Part shown: piece after piece, positions 34,455-42,535 of the stretch
How positions within the stretch are numbered: the stretch's first letter is position 1
Layout: each line of letters starts with the position of its first letter
Source: Helicobacter pylori PMSS1
Lineage (GTDB): Bacteria > Campylobacterota > Campylobacteria > Campylobacterales > Arcobacteraceae
Length of the DNA: 64,000 bases
Direction of reading: 5' to 3'
NCBI GenBank assembly: GCA_945883785.1
Contig: CAMCYD010000002.1
Location: 1 to 64,000, forward strand
Notes under the pieces: model-generated
The model's database searches: none
Seen by the model: only the letters and a program-made list of their open reading frames with translations
Told to the model about the DNA's origin: nothing
Program-made: the position numbers and the translations under genes

Positions 34455-36578
34455 TTAAAACTCGACTGTTCCATCTATTGCGAAATCAGCTCTTGTATCA
34501 AGTTCTGCATGACTTAAAACTGCCAAATCAAATCCGAATTTTTCATATATTTCAGATATTCTTTTTCGCAAAATTGGGTCAACTACCATACAAACTCCAG
34601 TAATTCCTTTTGCTTCAATCCGTTTTACGAGTTCTCTTGTTTTGATGACAAGATTATTTATCTCCCCAATGCTCAGCATAAGATGACTTACTCCATGTTG
34701 TTCTTGAAGTTTACTTACAAACTCTTGTTCTAATTCAGGTTTGATAGTGATAATATGAAGCACACTATCTTTTCCTTTAAATTTATTTGTAATAAGTCTA
34801 AAAAGTTTACTTCTCACATGCTCTAGTAAAATTTCAGGAGATTTTGTAACTTCTCCAATATCAGCCAAAGATTCCAAAATAGTGAGCATATCTACAATCG
34901 GAATTTTTTCATGCAACAAATCTTTACACACTCGCAAAATTGTCCCATAAGTAGTAATTCTCATCGCTTCATCTACTACAATTGGGAAATTTTCTTTGAG
35001 TCTATCGACAATATTTACGACATCTTGCCTTGTAATAATATCTTCTGCATGTTTTTTTATAAGTTCTGAAAGATGTGTAGAGATAATAGTAGGTGCATCA
35101 ACTACTGTAAATCCTTTCGTTAACGCTTCCCCTTTTTGTGCTTCACTTATCCAAATAGCATCAAGTCCAAACACAGGTTCTTTTACTTTCTTCCCGCTTA
35201 ATTGTGCCCCACCAATACCACCCATTGCTAGAAATTTATTACTTTCAACATTCCCTTTTGCTATTGGTATTCTTTTGAGATTAAGTGCATATTCATTCAT
35301 ATCCAAATCAGTTGCATCTGATATTCTTATTTGAGGAATTACAAATCCAAGTTGCCCAGCTATCGTATTTCGTATCCCTCTTATTTTATCAAGCAGTTCA
35401 CTATCTCCTTGTATTAAAGAGAGCAAACTAGGTCCAAGTTTCAGTTCAAGAACTTCCATTCGCATCGTTTTATCAAGTGTTTTTTCTTCACTTTGCTCGT
35501 TTGCTTGTTTTTTCTTTTCTTTCAATTTTTCCATATCTGTTACAGGGAGTTTTTGATTTTTTGTAGGTGTTTTAGGTGAGAAAAAGTCAACAAAACTATT
35601 TGTTTGTTTTGATTCTATCATATAAACCAAATATCCAATTCCACTTAACAACATTCCCATTACAAACAAAATACCAGAAGGAAACCCAGGAACAAGTGCA
35701 AAAAGCAAAAGAGCAATACCTGTAATAATCAACGATTTACTATCTTTTACAAGTTGTGCTATGGTTCCACTTGCAAATTTCTCTTCATCTGAATTTGAAC
35801 GAGTAATAATAATAGCTGTCGCGGTTGAAATAATAAGTGCAGGTATCTGAGCGACCAATCCATCTCCGATAGTCAAAATCGTATACACATTTCCAGCTGT
35901 GGCGATATCCATATCATGCTGAAACATCCCGATAAGAAGTCCCCCGATAAGATTTACAAAAGTAATGATAATTCCAGCAACGGCATCCCCTTTGACAAAC
36001 TTAGCCGACCCATCCATTGTTCCATAAAAACTCACTTCACTTGCTAAGTCTTTTCTTCTTTTTTGTGCTTGTTTATCATCAATAAAACCAGCATTTAAAT
36101 CAGCATCGATTGCCATCTGTTTTCCAGGTAACGAATCGAGTGAAAATCTAGCTTGAACTTCTGCAACTCTCCCTGCACCTTTTGTAATAACCATAAAATT
36201 AATCAAAACCAAAATAGTAAAGATAACAATTCCAATAACCATATTTCCACCAACGACAAACTCTCCAAAAGCAGCGATGATGGAGCTAACCGCTTCTGGT
36301 CCATTGTGTCCCTCGCTCAAAATTGACCTTGTGGTAGCAATATTGAGAGATAGTCTAAAAAGAACCAAGATAAGTAAAAGGGTAGGAAATGTCGATAAAT
36401 CAGTAGGTTTTTGGATAAAAAGTGAAATAAGAAGTATTAAAAGTGCTGATGTTAAAGAGATAATAAGAAAAAAATCAAGCATCCATTTTGGTAATGGAAC
36501 GATGATAATCGCAAGCATAGAAAAGATAAATGCGACAAGCACATATTCTTTTCTAAATAAAATCTCTCTATAGTTCAT
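34455..36578 (-). CDS. flhA: Flagellar type III export gate protein FlhA
   Basis: The 707-residue export-gate component. About eight transmembrane helices are in residues 10-320, with the FHIPEP-family signature region (GRVAEVQARFSLDSLPGKQMAIDADLNAG, the FLIPEP region) and RRKDLASEVSFYGTMDGSAKFVKGDAVAGI. The cytoplasmic C-terminal domain (about 360-707) binds chaperone-substrate complexes and contains VDAPTIISTHLSELIKKHAEDIITRQDV. Full length. It is 14 bp downstream of flgL. Confidence 0.97.
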   Translation of the reverse strand: MNYREILFRKEYVLVAFIFSMLAIIIVPLPKWMLDFFLIISLTSALLILLISLFIQKPTDLSTFPTLLLILVLFRLSLNIATTRSILSEGHNGPEAVSSIIAAFGEFVVGGNMVIGIVIFTILVLINFMVITKGAGRVAEVQARFSLDSLPGKQMAIDADLNAGFIDDKQAQKRRKDLASEVSFYGTMDGSAKFVKGDAVAGIIITFVNLIGGLLIGMFQHDMDIATAGNVYTILTIGDGLVAQIPALIISTATAIIITRSNSDEEKFASGTIAQLVKDSKSLIITGIALLLFALVPGFPSGILFVMGMLLSGIGYLVYMIESKQTNSFVDFFSPKTPTKNQKLPVTDMEKLKEKKKQANEQSEEKTLDKTMRMEVLELKLGPSLLSLIQGDSELLDKIRGIRNTIAGQLGFVIPQIRISDATDLDMNEYALNLKRIPIAKGNVESNKFLAMGGIGGAQLSGKKVKEPVFGLDAIWISEAQKGEALTKGFTVVDAPTIISTHLSELIKKHAEDIITRQDVVNIVDRLKENFPIVVDEAMRITTYGTILRVCKDLLHEKIPIVDMLTILESLADIGEVTKSPEILLEHVRSKLFRLITNKFKGKDSVLHIITIKPELEQEFVSKLQEQHGVSHLMLSIGEINNLVIKTRELVKRIEAKGITGVCMVVDPILRKRISEIYEKFGFDLAVLSHAELDTRADFAIDGTVEF

Positions 36579-36592
36579 ATATCTTTTTTGGT

Positions 36593-37810
36593 CTATTTAA
36601 TATAATTTACTAAAGATAACTGGCTCAACTTAGATACAGTTGAGAACAACGCATTGTATGTCATCTCTAAAGATTTCGACTGCATGGAAAGCTTCGCTAT
36701 ATCTGCACCATTTATTTCTTGTAATAAAATATTATAATGGGTCGTTTTGGTAGTTATGCTATCAAGGTAAGTATTGAAAACTGCATTTCTTCCCCCCAAC
36801 TCTGCATGCCCAATATTTGTTGCACTATATTGATTGTCAACTTTTTCAAGATTAGCTGACAAAACATCTCTGACTTCTGCATCTGTCATAACAGATTCTT
36901 GTTCTCCGTTATTAGATTGATCATTCGAAACTGTTTTGTACCCTTTTAATGCATTAATTATTACATTCAAATCATTAAATATATTGTGTTTTGCTTCCAA
37001 TATGAGTCCAGATTTTGTTGTATCTTTGATGTGTGTTGCTGTGCTAATATCTTCGGTAGTAAATGTTTCAGGATTAGATGAATTCCCTGTAACAACAAAA
37101 TACTCAGTATTAGCCCCTGAAGTTACCGTCCCATCTTGATTGTATTTTTCTAATTTATCATGTGCAGTATTTAGTTTCCAACTATATCCATTTTGGTCTA
37201 CTACCATCTCTTCTTGTGTAAAAGAAACTTTTTTATCGCCAGCCGTTGTATCAGTATTGTACATAAAGACATCTGAGGCTGGAACCCCTCTTTCTCTATA
37301 CACTCCATTGTCAACCGCTATATTTCTCAAATGGCTATTTCCATTAAAATCAATTTGACCATTGATCACAAAATCAGCATTTTTAGTATATGGCATCACG
37401 GTAGTATTAGAACCTGCAAAAATATATTCTCCATCAATTTGAGTATTTGCAAGTCGAAGAAGATTATCCCTCATACCGCTCATACTTGTAGCAACTGCTA
37501 TCCTGTCACTTCTTGTCATACCTGAATTGAGCGATTTTAACAACTCTTGTTTTGTACTCTCAAGTGTTGTTTTTACTTCTGCAATCGTATCATCTGCGAC
37601 ATTATTTTGTGCTACAGTTTTATCAAGTTGGATTTTTATCCCTTCTGTATCTCTTAGTTTATTTTCAACATTTAGATATCTTGCATACAAAACAGAATCA
37701 TCACTCCCATTTTGAAGCACCTTTCCTGTGCTCATTTGGTAGCTTATTTTTTCATTTTTTACATCAAGATTGCTAATTCTATAAATCATTTGGTTCGATA
37801 AATCAATCAC
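36593..37810 (-). CDS. flgL: Flagellar hook-filament junction protein FlgL
   Basis: A 405-residue HAP3-like protein with flagellin-like ends. The N-terminus is IDLSNQMIYRISNLDVKNEKISYQMSTGKVLQNGSDDSVLYARYL, later SNLLRLANTQIDGEYIFAGSNTTVMPY (the GEYIFAG motif is typical of FlgL). The C-terminal helix is YNILLQEINGADIAKLSMQSKSLEMTYNALFSTVSKLSQLSLVNYIK. The start is GTG at 37810, overlapping the fliI stop by 8 nt. An ATG 7 codons later is less likely because it would remove the conserved first helix turn. Confidence 0.92.
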   Translation of the reverse strand: MIDLSNQMIYRISNLDVKNEKISYQMSTGKVLQNGSDDSVLYARYLNVENKLRDTEGIKIQLDKTVAQNNVADDTIAEVKTTLESTKQELLKSLNSGMTRSDRIAVATSMSGMRDNLLRLANTQIDGEYIFAGSNTTVMPYTKNADFVINGQIDFNGNSHLRNIAVDNGVYRERGVPASDVFMYNTDTTAGDKKVSFTQEEMVVDQNGYSWKLNTAHDKLEKYNQDGTVTSGANTEYFVVTGNSSNPETFTTEDISTATHIKDTTKSGLILEAKHNIFNDLNVIINALKGYKTVSNDQSNNGEQESVMTDAEVRDVLSANLEKVDNQYSATNIGHAELGGRNAVFNTYLDSITTKTTHYNILLQEINGADIAKLSMQSKSLEMTYNALFSTVSKLSQLSLVNYIK

Positions 37811-39113
37811 GGGTCACCTCCAAGAATTTTTTTAATACCTCATCATAAGAATGTTTTTCATTGACATCTTGAGTTAGAAAAGTTCGCACTTTATCTTTTT
37901 TGGATATTGCTCTATCAAGTTCGCTATCCATCCCTTTTTTATAAGCTCCAACTCGTATCAATACTTCATTCTCTTTGATCAATGATAATATCCTTTTTAA
38001 CTTTAAAAAACCATTGTATTGGTCTTTTGAAATAACTTTATCAATCACCCTTGAAGCACTTTGCAAAAGGTCAATCGGTGGATAAAAACCTTGTTCAGTA
38101 AGCTCTCTCGTAAGTACGATATGCCCATCAAGGATACTTCTACTTTGGTCCGCTATCGGGTCATTCATATCATCTCCATCCACCAAAACAGTAAAAAATG
38201 CAGTGATAGTTCCTTTTTGATTTGCCCCAGCTCTTTCCATAAGTTGCGGTAAAAGTGAAAAAACAGAAGGGGGATATCCACCTCTTCCTGGTGGTTCTCC
38301 CGTACTCAATCCTATCTCTCTTTGAGCCATCGCAAATCTTGTAACACTATCCATCATAAGTAAAACATCATGCCCTTTATCTCTAAAAAACTCAGCTATC
38401 GCCATCGCTGTAAAGGCTCCATATTTTCTCATCAAAGCAGATTCATCACTCGTAGCTGTAATAATAATTGTATTTTCAAGATTATTTTCAAGATTGTAGT
38501 GGATAAATTCAGGAATCTCTCTTCCCCTCTCACCGATAAGTGCTATTACCTTGATTTGCGCTTCGCAACCTTTTACTATCATCCCCATAAGTGTAGATTT
38601 TCCTACACCACTTCCAGCGAAAATACCAACTTTTTGCCCTTTTCCACAAGTAAGCATCGAGTCGATTGCTTTGACACCTGTAGAGAACTTTTCACTGATA
38701 ATCCCTCTTTTCAAAGGGGAAATGGACTCCTTGTTTATAGCAGATGTTTCTTCAAGATTTTGAATCTTTCCTTTATCATCAATTGGTTCGCCAAGTGCAT
38801 TGATAACTCTTCCAAGAAGTCCATATCCACACTTCACACTGAGTCCATCTTTTTGCAAATACACTTTATCTTTTATCCGAAATCCATCCACAAAAGAAAA
38901 TGGGACGATAGTAAATTCATCATCCACAATCGAAGCAACCATCCCAAGAACAGTATAAAGATGTTTTTCAGACTCTATCTTGACAACATCTCCAATAGCT
39001 ACTATCAACCCTGTAGCAACTACTGTTGTGGAGTTTATTTTATGAATTCGCCCAAAAGGTATGATGAGATGATCCATCTCGATGTTATTTAAAATTTTAT
39101 CTATATTTATCAT
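37803..39113 (-). CDS. fliI: Flagellar export ATPase FliI
   Basis: The 436-residue ATPase of the flagellar type III system. The P-loop is FAGSGVGKSTLMG (about residue 165), then IALIGERGREIPEFI, Walker B VLLMMDSVTRFAMAQREIGLSTGEPPGRGGYPPSVFSLLPQLMERAG, and the hydrophobic and ISRS-like DQSRSILDGHIVLTRELTEQGFYPPIDLLQSASRV. The length is typical. It is the first gene of the 14-gene minus-strand run. The 5' region contains GATAAAAT about 15 bp ahead of the start and then the arm of palindromic element copy 1. Confidence 0.97.
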   Translation of the reverse strand: MINIDKILNNIEMDHLIIPFGRIHKINSTTVVATGLIVAIGDVVKIESEKHLYTVLGMVASIVDDEFTIVPFSFVDGFRIKDKVYLQKDGLSVKCGYGLLGRVINALGEPIDDKGKIQNLEETSAINKESISPLKRGIISEKFSTGVKAIDSMLTCGKGQKVGIFAGSGVGKSTLMGMIVKGCEAQIKVIALIGERGREIPEFIHYNLENNLENTIIITATSDESALMRKYGAFTAMAIAEFFRDKGHDVLLMMDSVTRFAMAQREIGLSTGEPPGRGGYPPSVFSLLPQLMERAGANQKGTITAFFTVLVDGDDMNDPIADQSRSILDGHIVLTRELTEQGFYPPIDLLQSASRVIDKVISKDQYNGFLKLKRILSLIKENEVLIRVGAYKKGMDSELDRAISKKDKVRTFLTQDVNEKHSYDEVLKKFLEVTRD

Positions 39114-39145
39114 GTAAAAAAGATTTTATCCAATACCAAATTAAT

Positions 39146-39259
39146 AAGTGATTGATAAAATACATTGTCTTGTTTTCTAAACACTTTCAGTTTAGTCATT
39201 GCGAGGCACGTAGCAATCCATAAGTCGGCTTCTTGGACTGCTTCGTACCTCGCAGTGAC
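39146..39259 (-). mobile_element. Palindromic element copy 1 (core plus arm B)
   Basis: The core palindrome at 39195-39259 starts GTCATTGCGAGGCACG and ends CGTACCTCGCAGTGAC. It is inverted relative to copies 2, 4 and 5. The 49-bp left arm (39146-39194) is nearly identical to the reverse complement of the right arm of copy 5. It lies upstream of fliI and downstream of ung. Confidence 0.8.
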
Positions 39260-39310
39260 TGATAAAAGAAGACATTATTTCTTATCATCTACTTACCAAA
39301 TCAAAAAACT

Positions 39311-39949
39311 TTACCAAACAATCTCAACCTTACCCAACCTTTTCAAAATCTCATTTGTTTGACTAAAATGTTTGCAACCAAAAAACCCACGATAACTTGA
39401 AAGGGGACTTGGATGAGGAGCACTCAAAATATGATGTCTCTCTCCATCGATAAGTTTACTTTTTTTCAAAGCAGGACTCCCCCAAAGTAAAAAAACAACC
39501 CCTTGCTGATTATCGGAAATATGTTTTATGATATTGTCTGTGAAGATCTCCCAACCAATATTTTGATGAGAATTTGGAAGGCTATCTTCTACAGTAAGAA
39601 CAGTATTGATAAGTAAAACTCCTTGTTTTGCCCAAGGGGTCAAATCTCCATCTAAACAGATTGAACTTCCGACATCATCCACTATCTCTTTTAAGATATT
39701 TACCATCGATGGGGGATTTTTGATATTCGCTGGTGTTGAAAATGCTAACCCTTGTGCTTGCCCTTTTTGATGATATGGGTCTTGACCTAAGATAACAACT
39801 TTTAGATTTTCATATTTGCAAAGGGAAAAAGCATTAAAGATTTTCTCTTTTGGTGGATAAACTTGTGTTGTTTCATATCTTTCATCGATTATCACTTTAA
39901 GTTTTTGATAGTACTCTTTTTGTTTTTCTTGCTCTATTATTGTCATCAT
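39311..39949 (-). CDS. ung: Uracil-DNA glycosylase
   Basis: A 212-residue family-1 UDG for base-excision repair. The water-activating motif VILGQDPYH is intact (Asp in GQDPYH). QGLAFSTP, LINTVLTVEDSLPNSHQNIGWEIFTD, VFLLWGSPALKK and HPSPLSSYRGFFGCKHFSQTN (catalytic His/leucine loop) are also present. The start codon pair ATGATG (39944-39949) lies inside the left end of palindromic element copy 2, with no Shine-Dalgarno visible and an in-frame TAA a few codons upstream. The N-terminus also lacks the Trp usually found before the E-x-x-x-x-Y segment, so the element may have replaced the native start. Confidence 0.93.
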   Translation of the reverse strand: MMTIIEQEKQKEYYQKLKVIIDERYETTQVYPPKEKIFNAFSLCKYENLKVVILGQDPYHQKGQAQGLAFSTPANIKNPPSMVNILKEIVDDVGSSICLDGDLTPWAKQGVLLINTVLTVEDSLPNSHQNIGWEIFTDNIIKHISDNQQGVVFLLWGSPALKKSKLIDGERHHILSAPHPSPLSSYRGFFGCKHFSQTNEILKRLGKVEIVW

Positions 39950-40078
39950 AAAGCAAACTAAAGCTTATATTGTATGTCATTGCGAGGAACGAAGCAATCC
40001 AAGAAGCCGACTTTTGGATTGCTTCGTTCCTCGCAATGACTGGAGCATAAAACCATAGTTTGCTTTGGGACGACTATA
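39938..40078 (+). mobile_element. Palindromic element copy 2 (full length, 141 bp)
   Basis: The 141-bp element has imperfect terminal inverted repeats (left TATTGTCATCATAAAGCAAAC, right end reading inward TATAGTCGTCCCAAAGC). A 65-bp core palindrome (39976-40040) starts GTCATTGCGAGGAACG. It differs from copy 4 at only two positions. No coding capacity. It covers the start codons of ung. Confidence 0.88.
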
Positions 40079-40106
40079 TTATTCCAATCCATTACAGAAC
40101 AACCCT

Positions 40107-41168
40107 CTAAAATCTAAACAAAAGCCCAGTTCGAGCATAGCCATATTTGTGGTCAAAACTTGTTTTTGTATATTTTGTATAAAGGTATGGAATCTCTCCA
40201 TTAAATTGATTGCTCATCATATGACCACCCAAATAAAACCCAACACTTGGGGTGATATTGTACAGAAAATTTACATCGACGATGTGATTTACATCCATCT
40301 CTTTCAAACAATCTACCCTTAACATTTTGTTGTATTGGTATTTGAATTCTGTAAAAAACTTCTCATACCTTACCCCAAAACTCATTCCAGCAAATATCAT
40401 TCCATCTTCCCTACTCGCTTTATAAGTAGCTTTCAAATCCCCATTTTGCAAATCATCTTGCAATGCAATTTCATGTGCGATAGAACTATCTATAAAGTTA
40501 TTTATTTTGATTTGTTTATATCCACCAAATATATCAGTCACAGTATAGTTACTCCAAAAAGAGACAATTCCTCTCCAATACAAAGCCTCATCTTTTGTAT
40601 CAAGTATTGCCACATAAGGGTCGAGTGTAAGATTGGTAGTTTTTGTCACTCCATCGTTGATTTGTGTCAAAATATTATTATTTATAGTGATAGTCTGATC
40701 TGGAAATGCTCTTTTGATGGTATCATTGATAGCAACACTATCTCTTACATAAGTATCTTTTGCTCTATTTGTTTCATATCCAACATCCAAAGATAGTGCC
40801 AACTTATCAAACTGCAAAATATTGTATCTTCCATAAAGTTCAAAATAATTATTTGTCAGTGTCGTCCCTGAGTATTGTAAATTTTTTTGATTGAGTGTCG
40901 TATGAAGGTACAAATATTTCATCCCATACCCAAATTCAAAATCAAACCCTTTCATATCCCCAAGTGCATCAAATCCAGCAGTATTAGAATCGAACTCACT
41001 TTCTTTTATTTTAAACACATCTATAGTGTCATTGATAGCTTCAGCTTCAGCTTTCAGTGTCGCTCTTTCCTCTTGAGGCAAAAATCCATGAATATCTGAA
41101 AATTCATACAAAGGTTCTACTCCAAAAACATTCAAACTAAAAAGTGAGATAGTTATGATTTTCTTCAT
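40107..41168 (-). CDS. Predicted outer-membrane beta-barrel protein
   Basis: The 353-residue protein is not recognised by family. It has a short signal peptide (about 1-16, MKKIITISLFSLNVFG). An N-terminal helical segment (EERATLKAEAEAINDTIDVFKI) follows, then alternating amphipathic strands with aromatic girdles (FEFGYGMKYLYLHTTLN, NYFELYGRYNILQFDKLALSLDVGYETN, MIFAGMSFGVRYEKFFTEFKYQYNKML, SVGFYLGGHMMS). It ends YGYARTGLLFRF, with a C-terminal Phe as in BAM-inserted barrels. It starts 1 bp after the stop of the lipoprotein gene, so the two are translated together and may form a surface complex (inference). Confidence 0.7.
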   Translation of the reverse strand: MKKIITISLFSLNVFGVEPLYEFSDIHGFLPQEERATLKAEAEAINDTIDVFKIKESEFDSNTAGFDALGDMKGFDFEFGYGMKYLYLHTTLNQKNLQYSGTTLTNNYFELYGRYNILQFDKLALSLDVGYETNRAKDTYVRDSVAINDTIKRAFPDQTITINNNILTQINDGVTKTTNLTLDPYVAILDTKDEALYWRGIVSFWSNYTVTDIFGGYKQIKINNFIDSSIAHEIALQDDLQNGDLKATYKASREDGMIFAGMSFGVRYEKFFTEFKYQYNKMLRVDCLKEMDVNHIVDVNFLYNITPSVGFYLGGHMMSNQFNGEIPYLYTKYTKTSFDHKYGYARTGLLFRF

Positions 41169-41169
41169 C

Positions 41170-42420
41170 TTAGTTTCCTATCTCTAAAGTGCCAATTATT
41201 TTTTGTCCACTGGCGATAGTCACATTTTGAGCTGTGGTTACTTGTATCTCTGTAGCTTCACTTATAACCCCACCTACATCAACTTTTGTGACAAACACTT
41301 CTACTTTATATGTGGATGCTGTTGCAAATTTTTCACTTGAAACGATTGTTTGATTTTTGATGATATACCCCAAATTGATAAGTAACTTATCTCCAGCCAT
41401 CGCAAGTGCATTTTTTGCGATGTTATGGCTCGAACCATATGAAGTGCTACTGCTACTTCCGCTTGTATTTGCTCCATAAATAGATACTTTTGAAGGAATG
41501 CTCATGAGACCATTTGTCAAGTTTGCATTTTCTATCACAATATTTCCAATAGTTCCACTTGAAAGTTTTGTAATTTTTATCCCGATATCAATATCACTTT
41601 GATTTGAGATATCATCAAGTTTAAAAGTGATATTCCATATTTTATCAAGTGGGTCGCTTGATATCACACTTCTAGAAAAATTGCCGTCATGCAAGTACAA
41701 AGGTTCTACAAAAAAATCATGAGCAAGTTTAGCTTCTATAATACTTTGTTCATTTGTATCAAGTTTTATAGCAACAAGATTTGTCATCACACTATTTTCA
41801 AGACCTATTGCTACTTGACTCAAATTTGTTTCACGGCTATAGCTTTGAATATATGTCGTATTGATATCATTGAGAGTTGTGTTAAATTCTGCTGAACGAA
41901 ACAAATATCCTTTTTTCATAGCTTCAAATATACCATTGTTAAGAATAATAGTTTTTGTATTTTTTGATGGGACAGTTTGCAAAAGTTCTGTTTCATTTAG
42001 ATCATATAAATTCATAAAATAATTTCTTTTTGTAGTGTTGTTTTCTATCATTGTTGTGATTGGAGAAATGATATTGGTGTATGAAGTGAGATTGATATCA
42101 AGCTTCGTATCGTTTGCATCAAGTTTCCCATCAAGATTGATATCTATATATCCGCCACTTGCTGTTATTGGTAATTTTGGAAGTGAAGAAAATGAATAAG
42201 TATTGCTATAACCAAAGTTTGTATTTTTAGCTTCAGTTCCATTTGCATCTATTACTTTAGCAAATAACACTGGACCTCTTTCAACTGTAACCGTAGAGTA
42301 ATCAACCCCATCAACCACAAAAGTTGGTTCCGATGACTGATTGGTAGTATTTTCACAACCTCCACTAGCTCCACAACCCCCTAAAAATAAGGCAAAAATT
42401 ACAAAAAAGATACAACGCAT
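41170..42420 (-). CDS. Surface-type lipoprotein, paralogue of the divergent 680-aa lipoprotein
   Basis: A 416-residue predicted lipoprotein. The start is the ATG at 42420, which has TTGGAG 5 nt ahead; an in-frame ATG at 42438 has none. Lipobox LGGC (Cys16). The N-terminal beta module (VTVERGPVLFAKVIDANG ... ITASGGYIDINLDGKLDANDT ... ISPITTMI) resembles those of the lipoproteins at 42.5 kb and 8.4 kb. A later segment NITFKLDDISNQSDIDIGIKI also resembles NVSFGLDDISA in the 680-aa protein. An EF-hand-like DINLDGKLDAND suggests Ca2+ binding. Function unknown; operon with the barrel gene downstream. Confidence 0.7.
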   Translation of the reverse strand: MRCIFFVIFALFLGGCGASGGCENTTNQSSEPTFVVDGVDYSTVTVERGPVLFAKVIDANGTEAKNTNFGYSNTYSFSSLPKLPITASGGYIDINLDGKLDANDTKLDINLTSYTNIISPITTMIENNTTKRNYFMNLYDLNETELLQTVPSKNTKTIILNNGIFEAMKKGYLFRSAEFNTTLNDINTTYIQSYSRETNLSQVAIGLENSVMTNLVAIKLDTNEQSIIEAKLAHDFFVEPLYLHDGNFSRSVISSDPLDKIWNITFKLDDISNQSDIDIGIKITKLSSGTIGNIVIENANLTNGLMSIPSKVSIYGANTSGSSSSTSYGSSHNIAKNALAMAGDKLLINLGYIIKNQTIVSSEKFATASTYKVEVFVTKVDVGGVISEATEIQVTTAQNVTIASGQKIIGTLEIGN

Positions 42421-42535
42421 TTTTACTCCAAAAGTCATTTATTTATCAAAAAGTGAAGTAGATTGTATATGTTTTAAGCTTAATTATATGTTTTTTAAGA
42501 GAAAATGATACAAATCAAAAAAATAAGGAAAAAAA

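Noticed and set aside
39165-39362. Open frame reading ...VIARHVAIHKSASWTASYLAV...
   Set aside because: It is a translation of palindromic element copy 1, and a near-copy appears in copy 5 (46803-47081). These are repeat-derived spurious frames, not genes.
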